Below are positions 47,172 to 59,832 of a stretch of 64,000 bases of DNA, in pieces. The notes below the pieces were generated by a model, which made no database searches, was not told where the DNA came from, and saw only the letters and a list, made by a program, of their open reading frames with translations. Position 1 is the first letter of the stretch. Each line of letters starts with the position of its first letter. Position numbers and translations under genes: made by a program. This stretch comes from Sarcomyxa edulis (taxonomy: Eukaryota > Basidiomycota > Agaricomycetes > Agaricales > Mycenaceae): contig QUOL01000016.1 in assembly GCA_009761415.1 (NCBI GenBank), forward strand, positions 434,001 through 498,000, in the 5' to 3' direction.

Positions 47172-49763
47172 ATGAATCCTCTTCCAATCAACCCTGACAC
47201 ACCCAGGAAGCCCTCCGCTCGCCAGCATCTCGATCTAAATATTGATGCCGCGCGCGCCGCGGTCGTTAAAGACCTCGGTGACATTGCACAAGTCAGCGTG
47301 AAATTCTTCATCAATTACGCGTTACCTGCTATGTCAGATGTCAAAAAACGTCGTGTACAGGATGCCCTATCACAGTCGAAGAAGGGGTTTCTCGACCTCT
47401 TTCCCGATCCTCCAGAGACGAAAACTGAGCCAGAACCCCAAGTTTTCGCGCCCTTGAAAGATATTTTCAATGCCATCGTCGCTTGTCTCACTTCCGACTC
47501 CGAGATACCTAGGCTTAAGTATGTGCACAGTCCTGGCTCTACTCCTGGTTCCGAACGAGCAAACTCAACTCGCCCCGACGCTCAACTCGAGCTCTTGCTT
47601 GCACAGAGTTGCAAGGATTTCCTTTCCGACTCTGCATGGTCCGATATCCCCCTAATTATAGAAGAGAAGAAAGTCAAGGATGCTAGTACAATTTTGGATG
47701 TGAGTCTCTAACATACCTTCGACAATATATACTCAATCTTTACCCCTGGTTCAGAATGACCACAAAATCATATGGGCTGGACATCACATGTTGAGCAACG
47801 ATCCATGTCGACGGTGTGCTTTCGGCATCACAGTCGAAAACGAGCAAATGAAACTATGGCATTTCTCTCGTGCCCAAGTGATGGTGTCTGAGCCTTTTGA
47901 CTGGAGACGGGTTCGTGCGATGTTCACATTATTTACCATGAGCTGATTGCTTTACTATTGACTATTAGGAACCATTGATTCTAATCCACGTTTTCGGCAG
48001 TCTCGCGTTCGCTACTGATGTCGAGCTAGGGTATGATCCTACTGTAGTTCGCTTTGTAGACCCGGACGACGGGATGATTCAATACAAGCTAAAGATCCAA
48101 GGAGATGTCTACGTGACAAAAAACGCTCTTGCGGACTACAAAGCAGACCCCATCTGTGGCCGTGCCACCAGGGTCTGGGAAACGTACCTCGAAGGGGACG
48201 AATCCAAGACATCTGTTGCCTTAAAAGACATCTGGCTTGATTCCGATGCTGAACTCGAGGGCGACTTACAAAAACGACTGATAGACGAGCTGGAAAAGTT
48301 GCCAAAGTACCCTCCTTACGAAGACGGGGAAGACGATGAAGAGAGACGAGAACACACGGAGGACCCGAACTATCCTACAGAAGCGTACGCCATCGAGAAT
48401 CCGTCGCAATACTTCCTGACAGTCCTCGCACACGGAGTCGTCAAGATCGATGGGGTGGAAGACGACACTAAAGAATTGATGATGCGTGGACAGGACGTCC
48501 CATTGGAGAAAATCTACCGAGCTGCGCCTCTCCCCCCTCGAGCAGCTCGCTCGACGATCAGTCGCAGCGACCGATTACGTCCTGTCGGTGGCCCACCTGT
48601 AGCAGGCGAACCTGTGCCTGAGCCTGTTGTCCAGTTCAAATTCTCCCAGCCCAAAAAACATTACCGCATCGTGTTCCGTGAGGTAGGCACGCCCATCCAC
48701 GATCTCACGTCTTTCAAAGATATCTTCAAAGCCTTGTCCGATATTATACGCGGTATGTATTTGAGATAAATTCTTCCTGCTCGTAGTCATTGATTGCATT
48801 CTACACGCAGCTCTTCACTGTCTATTCATTCTTGGCTACGTACATCGCGACATCAGCACAGGGAATATCCTCTTCTATCTGGGCATTGGCAAGCTCTGCG
48901 ATCTCGAATTCGCCAAGCAAGTTGACGAAGACTCTTCGCACGAGATGAAGACGGTACGCTCTCTATACAGTTCATCTCAGCATTGCCTCTGATAGGTAGA
49001 ATAGGGGACAGCAGATTTCATTGCAGTCGAGATTAGGGACCAAAAATATCGGTTCATGCTAGACAAACCCGGAATTCGCGGAATGAGGAAGGACCGCCCT
49101 CGTGAACTCGCGCCTATCTTGCGATATAATGCCCTGCACGATCTTGAGTCGACTTGGTGGATTGCCCTGTGGATGCTATTCTTCAAAGCTCCGTTGACCG
49201 GCATCTCATTACCTCCCGACCACTCTCGAAACAGGGATGCCTGTTTCCCGCGCGATCATTACTCGTATGGACTTCGAGAAACTATTCTCTCCCGTGGCTT
49301 TCAAGACGGCCTCGAATATCTGCCTGAGAGCCTCAGATTCCTTGGTGACGCACTGGAAGATGCACGTATGATCTTCAAGATACACTACCCGATAGCGGAA
49401 ATGAAAATACCTGTGAAGGTAGCTAGGTGGTGGCGCGTGCACGAACTCATGGGGGGTATCTTCGATCGAATTCTAGAGAACTGCGGCGACGTTGATGCGC
49501 TCTGGGCTGCCGAGATTGCGGAAGAGCATCCCGGCGAAACATCCGGCGACGATAATGTCTTCTTAGACGTTGCGTCAAGCGTGGACGCAGAGCGCCCGAG
49601 GAAACGTCATAACACCGGTAGTATTCCTCTATCCTCACTACACAAATCAGTTCGCAGTCAATTCTCTACCAAGACTAGTTCTCAAAGATCTAGACGACGC
49701 ACCCCTCCCGGAAGTATTGTAGGACCTGCCCACCATACACGCAGCCACGGTCCGCCATCATAA
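47172..49763 (+). CDS. FunK1-type fungal protein kinase, copy D
   Basis: Five exons (47172-47699, 47755-47910, 47969-48752, 48811-48953, 49005-49763) give about 789 aa. It begins MNPLPINPDTPRKPSARQH and keeps the kinase motifs YVHRDISTGN (HRD about residues 501-503), CDLEFAK, GTADFIAVE and LHDLESTWWIALWMLF. The N-terminal ALPAMSDVKKRRVQ...SQSKKG segment and exon 3 are almost identical to copy B on the other strand 25 kb away, and both end SHGPPS. No disabling change is visible. GDB1 3' fragments flank it on both sides (46.4 and 50.1 kb). Substrate and regulation are unknown. Confidence 0.82.
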
Positions 49764-50097
49764 ACTTACCGATTTCCCACCTTCTTGAAGGCATCATCGT
49801 GTATCAGGTACCGGCGTAGATCCAATCAAACTCTCGACCGTATACGCTACCCCTTCTCCTGTACATCTACTATATATATCTTCACATTCATGGTGCACTT
49901 CACATATTCAGCCATTGAACCTACGAAAACCAAGTTTGACTGGCCTCTGGGACGCTAGCAGAAGATATGTAAAGATTGTGTCGAGTACTACTTATCAATT
50001 GTGAGATACCTACGTAAATTACAAGGCGTCTTCCCGACAAATTTGTCGGGTGGTGAATAGAGACATATTCGTTTATGGTTGACTACCTATACAAAAT
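49764..50097. other. 3' flank of FunK1 copy D
   Basis: About 330 bp of non-coding sequence. Parts (TCAAACTCTCGACCGTATACGC, then GGTGCACTTCACATATTCAG) recur in the 3' flank of copy E and, in reverse orientation, in copies A and B. Confidence 0.6.
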
Positions 50098-50548
50098 ATA
50101 GTTCTACAGTGCACACACATGTGTAGGATCAATACAGTACCAGTGGCCGTCCAGACGAGAAATTCCCTATGTTCAGATAATACTTTTTGAATCATTACTA
50201 CGACCTTCAGGTCGCGCTCTTGTGCACGATCTCCAGGAAATCGAGCAGTGTACTAGCGCTCCATGCTTGGGTGTTGCAAGAGTCCGAGCAGAATTGCCCG
50301 TCTTTGTTGGTCAATTCAGGGATTCCGGCCCACGGGTCGCTTTTTATGTGTCGACGAGACGTGAGCAAGATATGGTGAAGATGATGCAAAGTCTGTGTAT
50401 GGTCCTTAGTTGCGATGCATCAGTATACGCATACTATATCAGAATAAAAAGGGTCGTACCTCTTTCCCAGAACCAACGCGAGTATCAAAATGGAGGTATG
50501 CACGCAAGAAATAGCCTAGAGGCCACCCCCATTCAGGTCCTTACAAGA
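50098..50548 (-). pseudogene. Recent duplicate of the glycogen debranching enzyme 3' end, copy 2
   Basis: The segment is nearly identical to 54203-54650. It holds the last two GDB1 exons on the minus strand (GPEWGWPLGYFLRAYLHFDT; then TLHHLHHILLTSRRHIKSDP ending FLEIVHKSAT), the intron between them and the 3' UTR. Only a couple of substitutions are visible, such as TTCAGGTCG versus TTCAAGTCG at the stop region. The rest of the gene is absent, so it is non-functional. Confidence 0.9.
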
Positions 50549-51205
50549 TATCATAAGTACAACGCGCGAACATATAAACTTCCTGATAATCCATTTTTTC
50601 GGCAACGAAGGACCAACTGAGTCTCCGGGTAATGATAGGTGTCATGTCATCTGTATGCCTGGATACAGACTGTGGGTACACGATACGGAGCTTCAGGTTG
50701 GCAATGGTGTTGTAATACATCCGAGCCGGCAAAGTAGTTGGGCTGCTCAAGCCTCTGAAACATGTTGAATATGAAGAGCCCATCGGCGTTGCCCGTTTCA
50801 TTGATGGTTTTGTCATTTAGGTCGTCTCTGCTTTTTGGAAGTCTATCGTCGAGACCGTCCGAGTCGAAGCTCTCCAGTTCTCCATAGCTTCGGTGTCCTG
50901 TAGTACGATTGTGTTGTAGAACATTTCTTGGACGCCAAGATGAGAGCATATATAAGTGAAGGAAGGAGGTAACCAAGAGTCACCGTAAAGTTGAACTCTG
51001 CGGAGTAAAAGCCTTGAAAGTTGAAATGGAAAGCGAGGGGACGCGTCACGGTAGCAGGTGGCAGTGCTGACGCGAGCGTGACCGTGACCAAACCAAAGAA
51101 TTCCGATAACCGATGCCTGAACTTGAACTTGAACTTCCCAATTCTGCCACTGCCACAAGTCGCGACTTTTCTCTCAAATCCTCCCCTTTCTCGTCATCTG
51201 TTAAC
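50549..51205. repeat. FunK1 upstream flank before copy E
   Basis: Counterpart of 46556-47171. Contains the likely FunK1 promoter and an approx. 90-codon minus-strand frame without recognisable domain. Confidence 0.6.
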
Positions 51206-53847
51206 ATGAATCCTCCTCCAAATAACCCTGACACTCCCAGAAAGCCATCTGGTCAGCAGCATCTCGACCTAGATATTGATGCCGCGCGCGCCGCGGTCGT
51301 TAAAGACCTCGGTGACATTCCACAAGTCAGCGTGGAGTTCTTCATAAAGTCCGCCCTTCCAAGTGTGAGCTCCAGTGACATACAGCTCGTACAGGAACGC
51401 CTACGCCAGACGAAAACCGGGGTCATCCACCGCTTTCCCAAGGCTCCGAAGAATCTAAAGGGGGCAGAACCAAAAGTGTTCGCCCCAATGAAAGACATTT
51501 TCGATGCCATCGTCACTTGCCTCGCGTCCAGCTCTAGACGACCCAGGCTAAAGTATGTGCACAGCCCTGGCTCCACACCTGGCTCTGAACGAGCAAACTC
51601 AACTCGCCCCGACGCTCAACTCGAGCTCTTGCTTGCGAAGAGTTGCAAAGGCTCGATTTCCGCTTCTGCCTGGGCAGATATTCCCCTTCCTATAGAGCAG
51701 AAAAAAATCAAGGATGCTAGTACCGTCTTGGATGTGAGTATCTATCATTTACCGTTTCTCGATCGACACTGATGTTTGATTTGTTTTGCTATTTTGCTCT
51801 AGAACGACCGAAAGATCATATGGGCTGGACAGCACATGCTGAGTAACGATCCATGTCGACGCTTTGCTTTCGGTATCACAATCGAAAACGAACAAATGAA
51901 ACTCTGGCTATTCTCTCGTTCTCACGCGATGGTTTCTGAGCCTTTTAACTGGAGACAGGTCCGTAGACATTGGACCTCTATCATATTTCATCTAACCGTT
52001 CTGCCGACAGGATTCCTCGGCTCTAATCACGGTTTTTGCGAGTCTCGCATTTGCTTCTGATGCCGAACTAGGATATGACCCTACTATGACTCGTTTCCTG
52101 GACCCGGGCACGGGGGATATTCAATATAAAATAGAGGTGCAAGAAAAGGTGTACGTGACGAAGAGCACTTTGACCGATCACAAATCGGACCCTATCCGTG
52201 GGCGTGCTACGAGGGTATGGGAAGCGTACCTTGAGGGGGACGAGTCCAAGAAATCTGTGGCCTTGAAAGACATATGGATTGATTCTGATTCTGAATTGGA
52301 GGGCGACCTTCAGAAACGACTCATTGACGACCTGAAAAGGTTCCCAAAGCACCCTCGTTACGAAGACGACGAAGACGATGAGGAGAGAAGAAGACGTACA
52401 CAGCACCCAGCCTATCCTAAAGAGGCCTACGCTATTGAAAACCCGGCTCAGTACTTTCTGACAGTTCTCGCCCACGGACTCGTCCATATTGATGGGGTGG
52501 TAGACGATACTAAGGAGTTGATGATGCATAAACAGGACGTCCCGTCGGAGAAGATCTACCGAGGTGCGCCTCTCCCGCCTCGAGTAGCTCGCGCAACGGT
52601 CTCTGGCAGCAGTCGAAAGTGCTCTGTTGGGGGTACACCTGGGGCATCCGATGTAAAACATGAGCCTGTGCATCCTCCAATAGTCACCTTCAAGCGCTTT
52701 CAGCCGAAAAGGCATTACCGTATCGTGTTTGCGGAGGTCGGCACGCCCATTCACGCACTCACTTCTTTCAAAGACATTTTCAAGGCCTTGTCCGATATCG
52801 TACGAGGTATGTACTATCAACTTGTCTCTCTTGCTATCAATCATTGATCAATCTATATACTCAGCTCTTTACTGTTTATTCATTCTTGGCTACGTACATC
52901 GCGACATTAGCACAGGGAATATCCTCTTCTATCTGGGCATTGGCAAGCTCTGTGATCTCGAGTTCGCCAAGCAAATTGACGAAGACTCTTCGCACGAGGT
53001 GAAGACGGTACGTTTTCTACACACTGTATCTTATTATCTCTCCTGATTATCTCTACAGGGGACACCACATTTCATGGCAGTCGAAATTCGGGATCGAAGA
53101 TATCGATTTGTCATACGGGACCCCGATTTCGATGACATGGGAAAAAGCCATCCTCGTGGCCCTATCCCTGTCTTGCGGTATAATACTCTGCACGACCTCG
53201 AATCGACTTGGTGGATTGCTCTGTGGATGCTGTTTTTCAAAAGTCCATTGACTGGCATCTCATTGCCTTCCGACCATGATGACAACAGGGATGCCTGTTT
53301 CCCAGAGGATCGTTACTCGTATGGACATCGACAAGGAATCCTGACCGAAGGTTTCGAAGACGGCCTTGTATATCTGCCTGAGAGCCTCAGATTCCTCGGT
53401 GACTTGCTAGAGGAAGGACGTATGATCCTTACGATACACTTTACCAAAGCGGAAAAGAAAATGCCAGTGACGATAGCTAGGTGGTGGCGCGTGCACGAAC
53501 TCATGGGACGTGTCTTCGACCGGATTATAGAACAATGTGGCGAACTCGATTCACTCTGGGCCGGGGCCTCCGAAATTACGGGAAAGCGTCCGGCTGAAAC
53601 CCCCAATGCCGACATTGCTTTCGTAGGCGCGTCAAGCGTGGATGCAGACCACCCGAGAAAACGTCATAATACGGGCAGTATGGCTTCACCCTCCGTACAC
53701 AAATCAGTTCGTAGTCAGTTCTCGACCAAGACCAGTTCCCAAAAACCTGGAAGACGCTCCCCTTCAGGAAGCATCGCAGGACCTGCCTATCATACACGCA
53801 GCTATGATCCGCCGTCAGGCAGCGAACGCAAGCCCAAACGTGGTTGA
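51206..53847 (+). CDS. FunK1-type fungal protein kinase, copy E
   Basis: Five exons (51206-51733, 51803-51958, 52011-52806, 52865-53007, 53059-53847) give about 803 aa. It begins MNPPPNNPDTPRKPSGQQH. The ALPSVSSSDIQLVQERLRQT segment and the DSSALI.VFASLAFASDAEL start of exon 3 match copy A. The kinase part carries YVHRDISTGN (HRD about residues 505-507), CDLEFAK and GTPHFMAVE. Exon 5 begins like copy B (HPRGPIPVLRYN, LEDGL-type stretch) but finishes with the basic tail class of copy A, so the gene is mosaic. No stop or frameshift is seen. It converges on the intact GDB1 gene. Confidence 0.82.
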
Positions 53848-54311
53848 AGGTATTATTTCAGGTATCGGTGTAGATACAATCAAACTCTTGACCGTATACG
53901 CTCCCACTTCTCCCCCTGTACCTTTACTACATATCCCTTCACCTTTATGGTGCACTTCACATATTCAGCGATTTGACCTACAAAAACAACTTGAACTGAC
54001 CTCTGGGCCGCTAGCGAAAAAACATGTAAAGGTTGTGGCGTACTTGATCCCGCTCAGGAAGTACTACGTATTCTCGATATTGAAATACCTACGTATACTT
54101 TGCGTATACTATTACTACAAAGCGTCTTCCTGACAAATTCACCGGATTTGCAATTGAGTGGTGAATAGAGACATTGGATATGGTTGACTACTTCTACAAA
54201 CTATAGTTCTACAGTGCACACACATGTGTAGGATCAATACAGTACCAGTGGCCGTCCAGACGAGAAATTCCCTATGTTCAGATAATACTTTTTGAATCAT
54301 TACTACGACCT
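53848..54311. other. Convergent 3' region of FunK1 copy E and GDB1
   Basis: About 460 bp. The part from about 54203 belongs to the GDB1 3' UTR and recurs at 50098 onward. No gene is seen. Confidence 0.6.
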
Positions 54312-57300
54312 TCAAGTCGCGCTCTTGTGCACGATCTCCAGGAAATCGAGCAGTGTACTAGCGCTCCATGCTTGGGTGTTGCAAGAGTCCGAGCAGAATT
54401 GCCCGTCTTTGTTGGTCAATTCAGGGATTCCGGCCCACGGGTCGCTTTTTATGTGTCGACGAGACGTGAGCAAGATATGGTGAAGATGATGCAAAGTCTG
54501 TGTATGGTCCTTAGTTGCGATGCATCAGTATACGCATACTATATCAGGATAAAAAGGGTCGTACCTCTTTCCCAGAACCAACGCGAGTATCAAAATGGAG
54601 GTATGCACGCAAGAAATAGCCTAGAGGCCACCCCCATTCAGGTCCCTAAGAGACATCATCAGTACGAGGCGCAAAAAGGAGCATGGAAACTGACATTATG
54701 GTAGTTCAATCCTTTGGCAACGGCAGAATCACCGGAGTCGTTCGCGTTATCATAGTAGGGACGGTATTGCATATCGGAAGGGTCCAGTGTCCTCATGCCA
54801 AGCGGTGCCCGCAAGATCTCATCTGCCAGTCTGAGAGCACCGAGGGCATGATGAGCGTCGAACATCTCTGGCGCAACAGTCATAGCGATTGGGAAGTTAG
54901 GCCGGAACTGGTAGTCAGACCACTCTCGACCCGCTCCTGACCCATATACGTCCTTGTAAATCCCTCTGCGATTGACGATCGTAGTGTTTACGTTGTATTT
55001 TGCATCTTCAACTGGGTCTGGATATATACGTCATCAGCAGGATGCAGGCAACAATGACCGGTGGACACACCAAGAGGAACGTAGTAGCATTTCTCGAATG
55101 ATGCTTGTATCAAATCAGACCATTCTCCGTACATGACGACCCTTTCTTTACCATCAACTGCGATGTTCATTAGCCAATGGCACATACTATGATATGTAAG
55201 AGACTCACTGGTGACTTTAACACCTTTGAAAGGGAACTTGCCCGCAGACGAGAGCTCGTTCAACCATCTCAAGGTCGACTTCAACAATCCCGTAATTTCG
55301 ACCGGAGCACCGTCTCTCGGTGTTCCAGGCACACCCTTGGTTCCTGCCCTCTCTGACTCTCCCATTTTGTCCATCCATGTCCCGCAATTATGTTGATTCC
55401 CTCCAGAGATCAACCCCGTCTTCCAATCGACATGTATCTCGATGTTGAACCCTTCGTCCTTCATCTGCATGTCGAGGTTAGGTCCGGCGTTGTATTCACG
55501 GAATGAGATGCCATCGGCGTGACGTTGAAGAACTTCTTGTATGATCTCTGCGATAGAGCTGCTGTACGCGTAAGCACGAGGGTCATCCCAGGGAACCCAT
55601 GTATCGTCTTTCGGAAATCTTCGTTTCACTGGCTCGGCGAGCAAGGCAAGGCCGTCGGGCGCGCTTATAACGTAGTCTTGGATATTTTGCAACATCCACC
55701 AAGGAGAGTCACGAGAATTATATCTAAGAGGAGAATTCATAACATTACGTGAAAAGAACTTCGAGTTGCTTACCTAGGATTCCGGACAGAATCCAACAAG
55801 TTGGGAATCAATCCATGTTTCAGTGTTGACGCAAAAGCAAGAATATGCCTCTTAGCACCCTCAAAGTTACCGGTGGTCAAGAACAGACCACGCAAGGAGA
55901 TAAATACGTCTCGTCCCCAACATCTCGCCCACCCAGCGGCGAAGTGCGGCAGTCCAGCCGCGAGAGAAGGAGTGATGGCGCCTGGATCGAGAGAAGCTGA
56001 ACGTACAATTCCATGCATCTGCACAGCGCAAAGGGCAAGGTCGTGCGTAAATTCGTGTCCCGAAACAACGAAATCGGAAGACTGTTCGACGACTGCGCGA
56101 CGAGCAGCTTTATATGCTTCGGATATAACAAGAGCGAAAAATTTGGGCCGCAAGAAGGGTGGAACGCTGGCCTTGATGCGAGTGAATCGTTCTTTGAACC
56201 ATTGGGCAGGCTTGGCCAGGTGAGGCAGCATATCTGTTTGTCTTGAAGAAAATGGAAAGGTTAAGATCATTGAAAGACTGCGCGAAGTGGGAAAACAAGC
56301 CTCACTTGACCAACCGCGCGACTACATAATCCAACGCCCAACTCCCATCCCTCAGATGTGCGCAAAGTGGGTGTCCCAAATCGTTATAACGCATGATGTG
56401 CCTCAAGGGATGCATCCATCCTTCTAATCCACAATACACCATCTTCCCGAGTCCCGGAACGATATAAACTCCAAATTCTCCCTGAGTGGCATCACGTTCC
56501 TCGCCGTCTGCTCGATGTAGGATAACATTCAAGTCGACTAGATCGAGGTCGCCGAAGGCTTCTTGAGCGCCTGAAACACAGAAAGTATCGAGGCTGGTAT
56601 CGAGTTCCTGAAGCTGGGTCTCGAATAGCATGATACTACCCGGAGGGAAAGATTCGGGAACCACGATTTCGGAGTAAGGACCTTCGCCGTCTAGGCCCTG
56701 TGGGACGACTACGGGTGACATCTCAACAAGTTTTGAGGGAAGGCCGTGAAGTGTCGGTGCATCCTTGGGCACCTCATACGAAGAGATATCGAGGCTAGCA
56801 CCCATGATGAACTTTGCACGAGTTCGGCGAAGTTTGATTGGGTCGACTGAGCATTCCTTTCAGAGGGTTGAACAAAAACAAGGAGTCTTAAGACGTACTG
56901 AATCCACGATCCTTCGATCCCTTCGAGAACGCGGTGTGTGCAACGAGCAAATATCCTTTCTGCGTTGCCGGTTGAACGCGGTGAAGTACAATATACTGCG
57001 GACAAAGACAGCCAAAGAATTGAAAATCTACGGAGGATGAGAAGCTTCGTGAGAGAACTTACATCGTTCTCCTGATGGACATGCCCTTCTTCGAAACCCT
57101 CAAGCACCATCTCCGTATGAAGGCAGTTCAACACCCTCTTGACTCTTGCAATGCCGCTTCCTTCACCCAGACCGGTGACTTCATACTTCCTCTTCTCTCC
57201 GACCAAGTTCAGCAACTTCGGGTACAAGTCATCGAACCCTTTGACAGATCCAATAGCGGAGTACGAGAAGGTCACTAAGGCCCCTGTAGACAGCGCGTCT

Positions 57301-59832
57301 TCAGCAGAACGCTTATCGAGGGGCGATTCATTGTCGTGCGTCAGGTCATAGAGGAGCGCGTGAGGCATAGAGCCGTTGAGTGGGGTGACAATACAGGTAC
57401 GAATAGGGCCCTTTCCAGTTGGAGATGGGAGTTCTTCTGTACTAGTCAAGCACGCACCGTCCATCGACCCTATAGAGCATATATCACGTCAGAATATATT
57501 CGACGGGAAAGAACGGAAAGACGCACCGATAGGTTTTCCAACACCATGTCTATACAATAACCTCGACATCTCCTTGGGATCCCATCCATTTCCACTCTCC
57601 CTGATCAGACTGTTAATACCCAGTCTCTTCACGAACACCAAATCCATATCCTCGCTTCCCGTGAACAGCTCAGCGCAGACATATAGATTTGGGTTCACTA
57701 CTCTCGCGGCATCCAAGAGGTACACCCCCACATGCAGTGGCGTCGAATGACAATTGTCGATACGGAACCCATCAAAAGTCGACGCGAGCGTATTGACGTA
57801 TTTCGACATATGAGACCAAAGCCAAGGATTGGAAGTCGGACCTTCACCATAACGAAGTTTGACACAGTCTCCCCATACAATCACTTCACGACGGAGGTAT
57901 GCTTTGGAGGGCAGAAGGGCAAAGTTTTGAAGAGGATCGGCATCCCAGATCCAGCCATTGTTAGCGAGGGAGTACACGAGCGGGTCGGCATCTGCACTAG
58001 GGGCGAGTCGCGTGAAGTACGGTTCCACGAGAGGAGAACTAATAGCGCAAATGTTCGAGTCAATCTCGATGAAAGACGAAGAGAGACTCACACTTTTGAG
58101 ATAGCACCTAATTTGGGACCATGCTCATCTAATCTCGTATACTTCAGTCTGTTCTTCACACTCTCAATCGCAACCTGGGTGTCGTTCTCCCATTCTGCAT
58201 ATAACGGCACGTTCAAGACATCCACGACACGTACCCAAGCGGCGGCCAGAGCATCCACATCATTCAAGTCAACGAAAGCCGCCTTAACGAGTCCAGCAGC
58301 AACTCCCCCATCGACTTTGACTCCGAACCTCGAGGCTAGTTGGCCAAAACCGACAACCTTCTTAGATAACTTGAGAATTTCGGCTAGTCCACCGACAGGC
58401 TTCCCTGCTACGTCCGGACCGTCCCATTTGATAATAGTGCGAGGGGATGAGAGAGCGGCTTTGACAGCTTCCTTTTCTCCTACGACGTCGAGTACATAAT
58501 ATTGCCAGAGATTAAGGGTCTTGACGTGCTCGTGGAACGCATTGATGAGAGAGTCGATGTCTTGTTGGGAAGTTACAATGACAGGGAGACCTTTAGCAGC
58601 GAGATTCGTAGAGAACTCGATCATAGCAGTATCGAGCTCGAGGGCCGGTGCCAAATGGGGGGAGTTTGCTGGGCTGAAGCCTATACATCGCATAAGCCAT
58701 CAGCTACTCGGTTTTAGAGAGACTCTCATGTCAACGCACCAGCTTCCGGGTGCTCGACGAGCCATGGGCTGTCATTTGCCGTGTGATTGAGAACCACATC
58801 CGTCAAACTCAGCAATCCATATTCCTCTCTAGCCACCTTCAAGATAGATTCAACCTTGGCCTTACCGCCATCCGGGCCTACCTGCCGATCGAACATCGAA
58901 GCGTCGTACTTCAACTGATCCCTGATCGAGTAAGGGCTGTCGCTCTCACCGCGTTCCTGCAATGGGGTATAATGCAACATGGTGTAGCCGCGGTCTTTGG
59001 CCTCTGTGAAATGGTTTCGCCATTGTGATATTGGACCCATCCATTTCGACACGACAGTAAGAATAGACAAGCCGTCCAGGGGTAGGTTCACCGAGTTCTC
59101 TTGGATTACGGCACCAGACGCGGGGGGAAGCGGGCGAAGGTCATCTGATAGAATAGGAGTACGTGTTTTTGTGTGAAGAACAGGGTCGATATTGAAGTAA
59201 CCCTCGCGACCTTTGACGCGCTCTCCAGGAGCGCCGTCGTACTCTACCCAATAGACGAACGCGCCTGCATGAGAGATGGGGAGGTCAACTTGGATTGGCT
59301 TCGAGAAATCGTTGGGCAATCTGAATACAATCAAAATTTATATATGCAGGATATAACAAAATGCAAAGCACTTACTTTCGTTGAGCAAACTTATCGCGTC
59401 CAAATTTACCACCATCGAGAGGGAAATTGGTCTTGAAAACGCCATTCTTAGCTGCGGGAGTACCAGCATCGATTGAAACGCGAAGGATATAGGGCACGTA
59501 TGCGGGTGGGAGTCGTATGTACTATTAAACGCCGCATCAGTCAGGAGAGAAGTTGCGAACACGAGAGAAAAGTGCTCAACAGATCGGTCCTTGTGAGGGC
59601 CTCCATCGACATCCAGGCGAAGCTCATACACGCGAACGGGGGCCTCTCCAGAGTGCACAGTCGACTGGAAGAACTCGATACCCTCGTCAGCGGGGGTCTT
59701 TGGGGTTACAGGCGATACAGGCGTCGTCGCAGACGAACCGCCCGAGGAAGACTTTGAGCTGGAAGAATGCTTATTTTTTGGCATCATCAGAGATGGTTTG
59801 GCCTTTCCATAGGAGCTATTGCGTTTGGCCAT
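54312..59832 (-). CDS. GDB1: Glycogen debranching enzyme
   Basis: A long multi-exon gene (about 1,550 aa). The N-terminal glucanotransferase half has TDVVLNHTANDSPWL, FRIDNCHSTPLHV (nucleophile Asp) and AELFTGSED (acid/base Glu). The C-terminal amylo-alpha-1,6-glucosidase half has RCWGRDVFISLRG, SPWWMLQNIQDYV, NCGTWMDKMGES and TLDPSDMQYRPYYDNANDSG. The last exons read GPEWGWPLGYFLRAYLHFDT and TLHHLHHILLTSRRHI, ending HKSAT with TGA at 54314-54312. The enzyme moves maltotriosyl units and hydrolyses alpha-1,6 branch points of glycogen in the cytosol. The ATG at 59832 is preferred; an in-frame ATG at 59961 would add 43 residues. Its 3' end has been copied twice into the FunK1 island. Confidence 0.9.

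Noticed and set aside
50541..50816. Minus-strand frame MYYNTIANLKLRI... upstream of FunK1 copy E, with a counterpart at 46540-46728.
   Set aside because: Shared because the flank is duplicated. The two copies are in different frames, so coding potential is not conserved.
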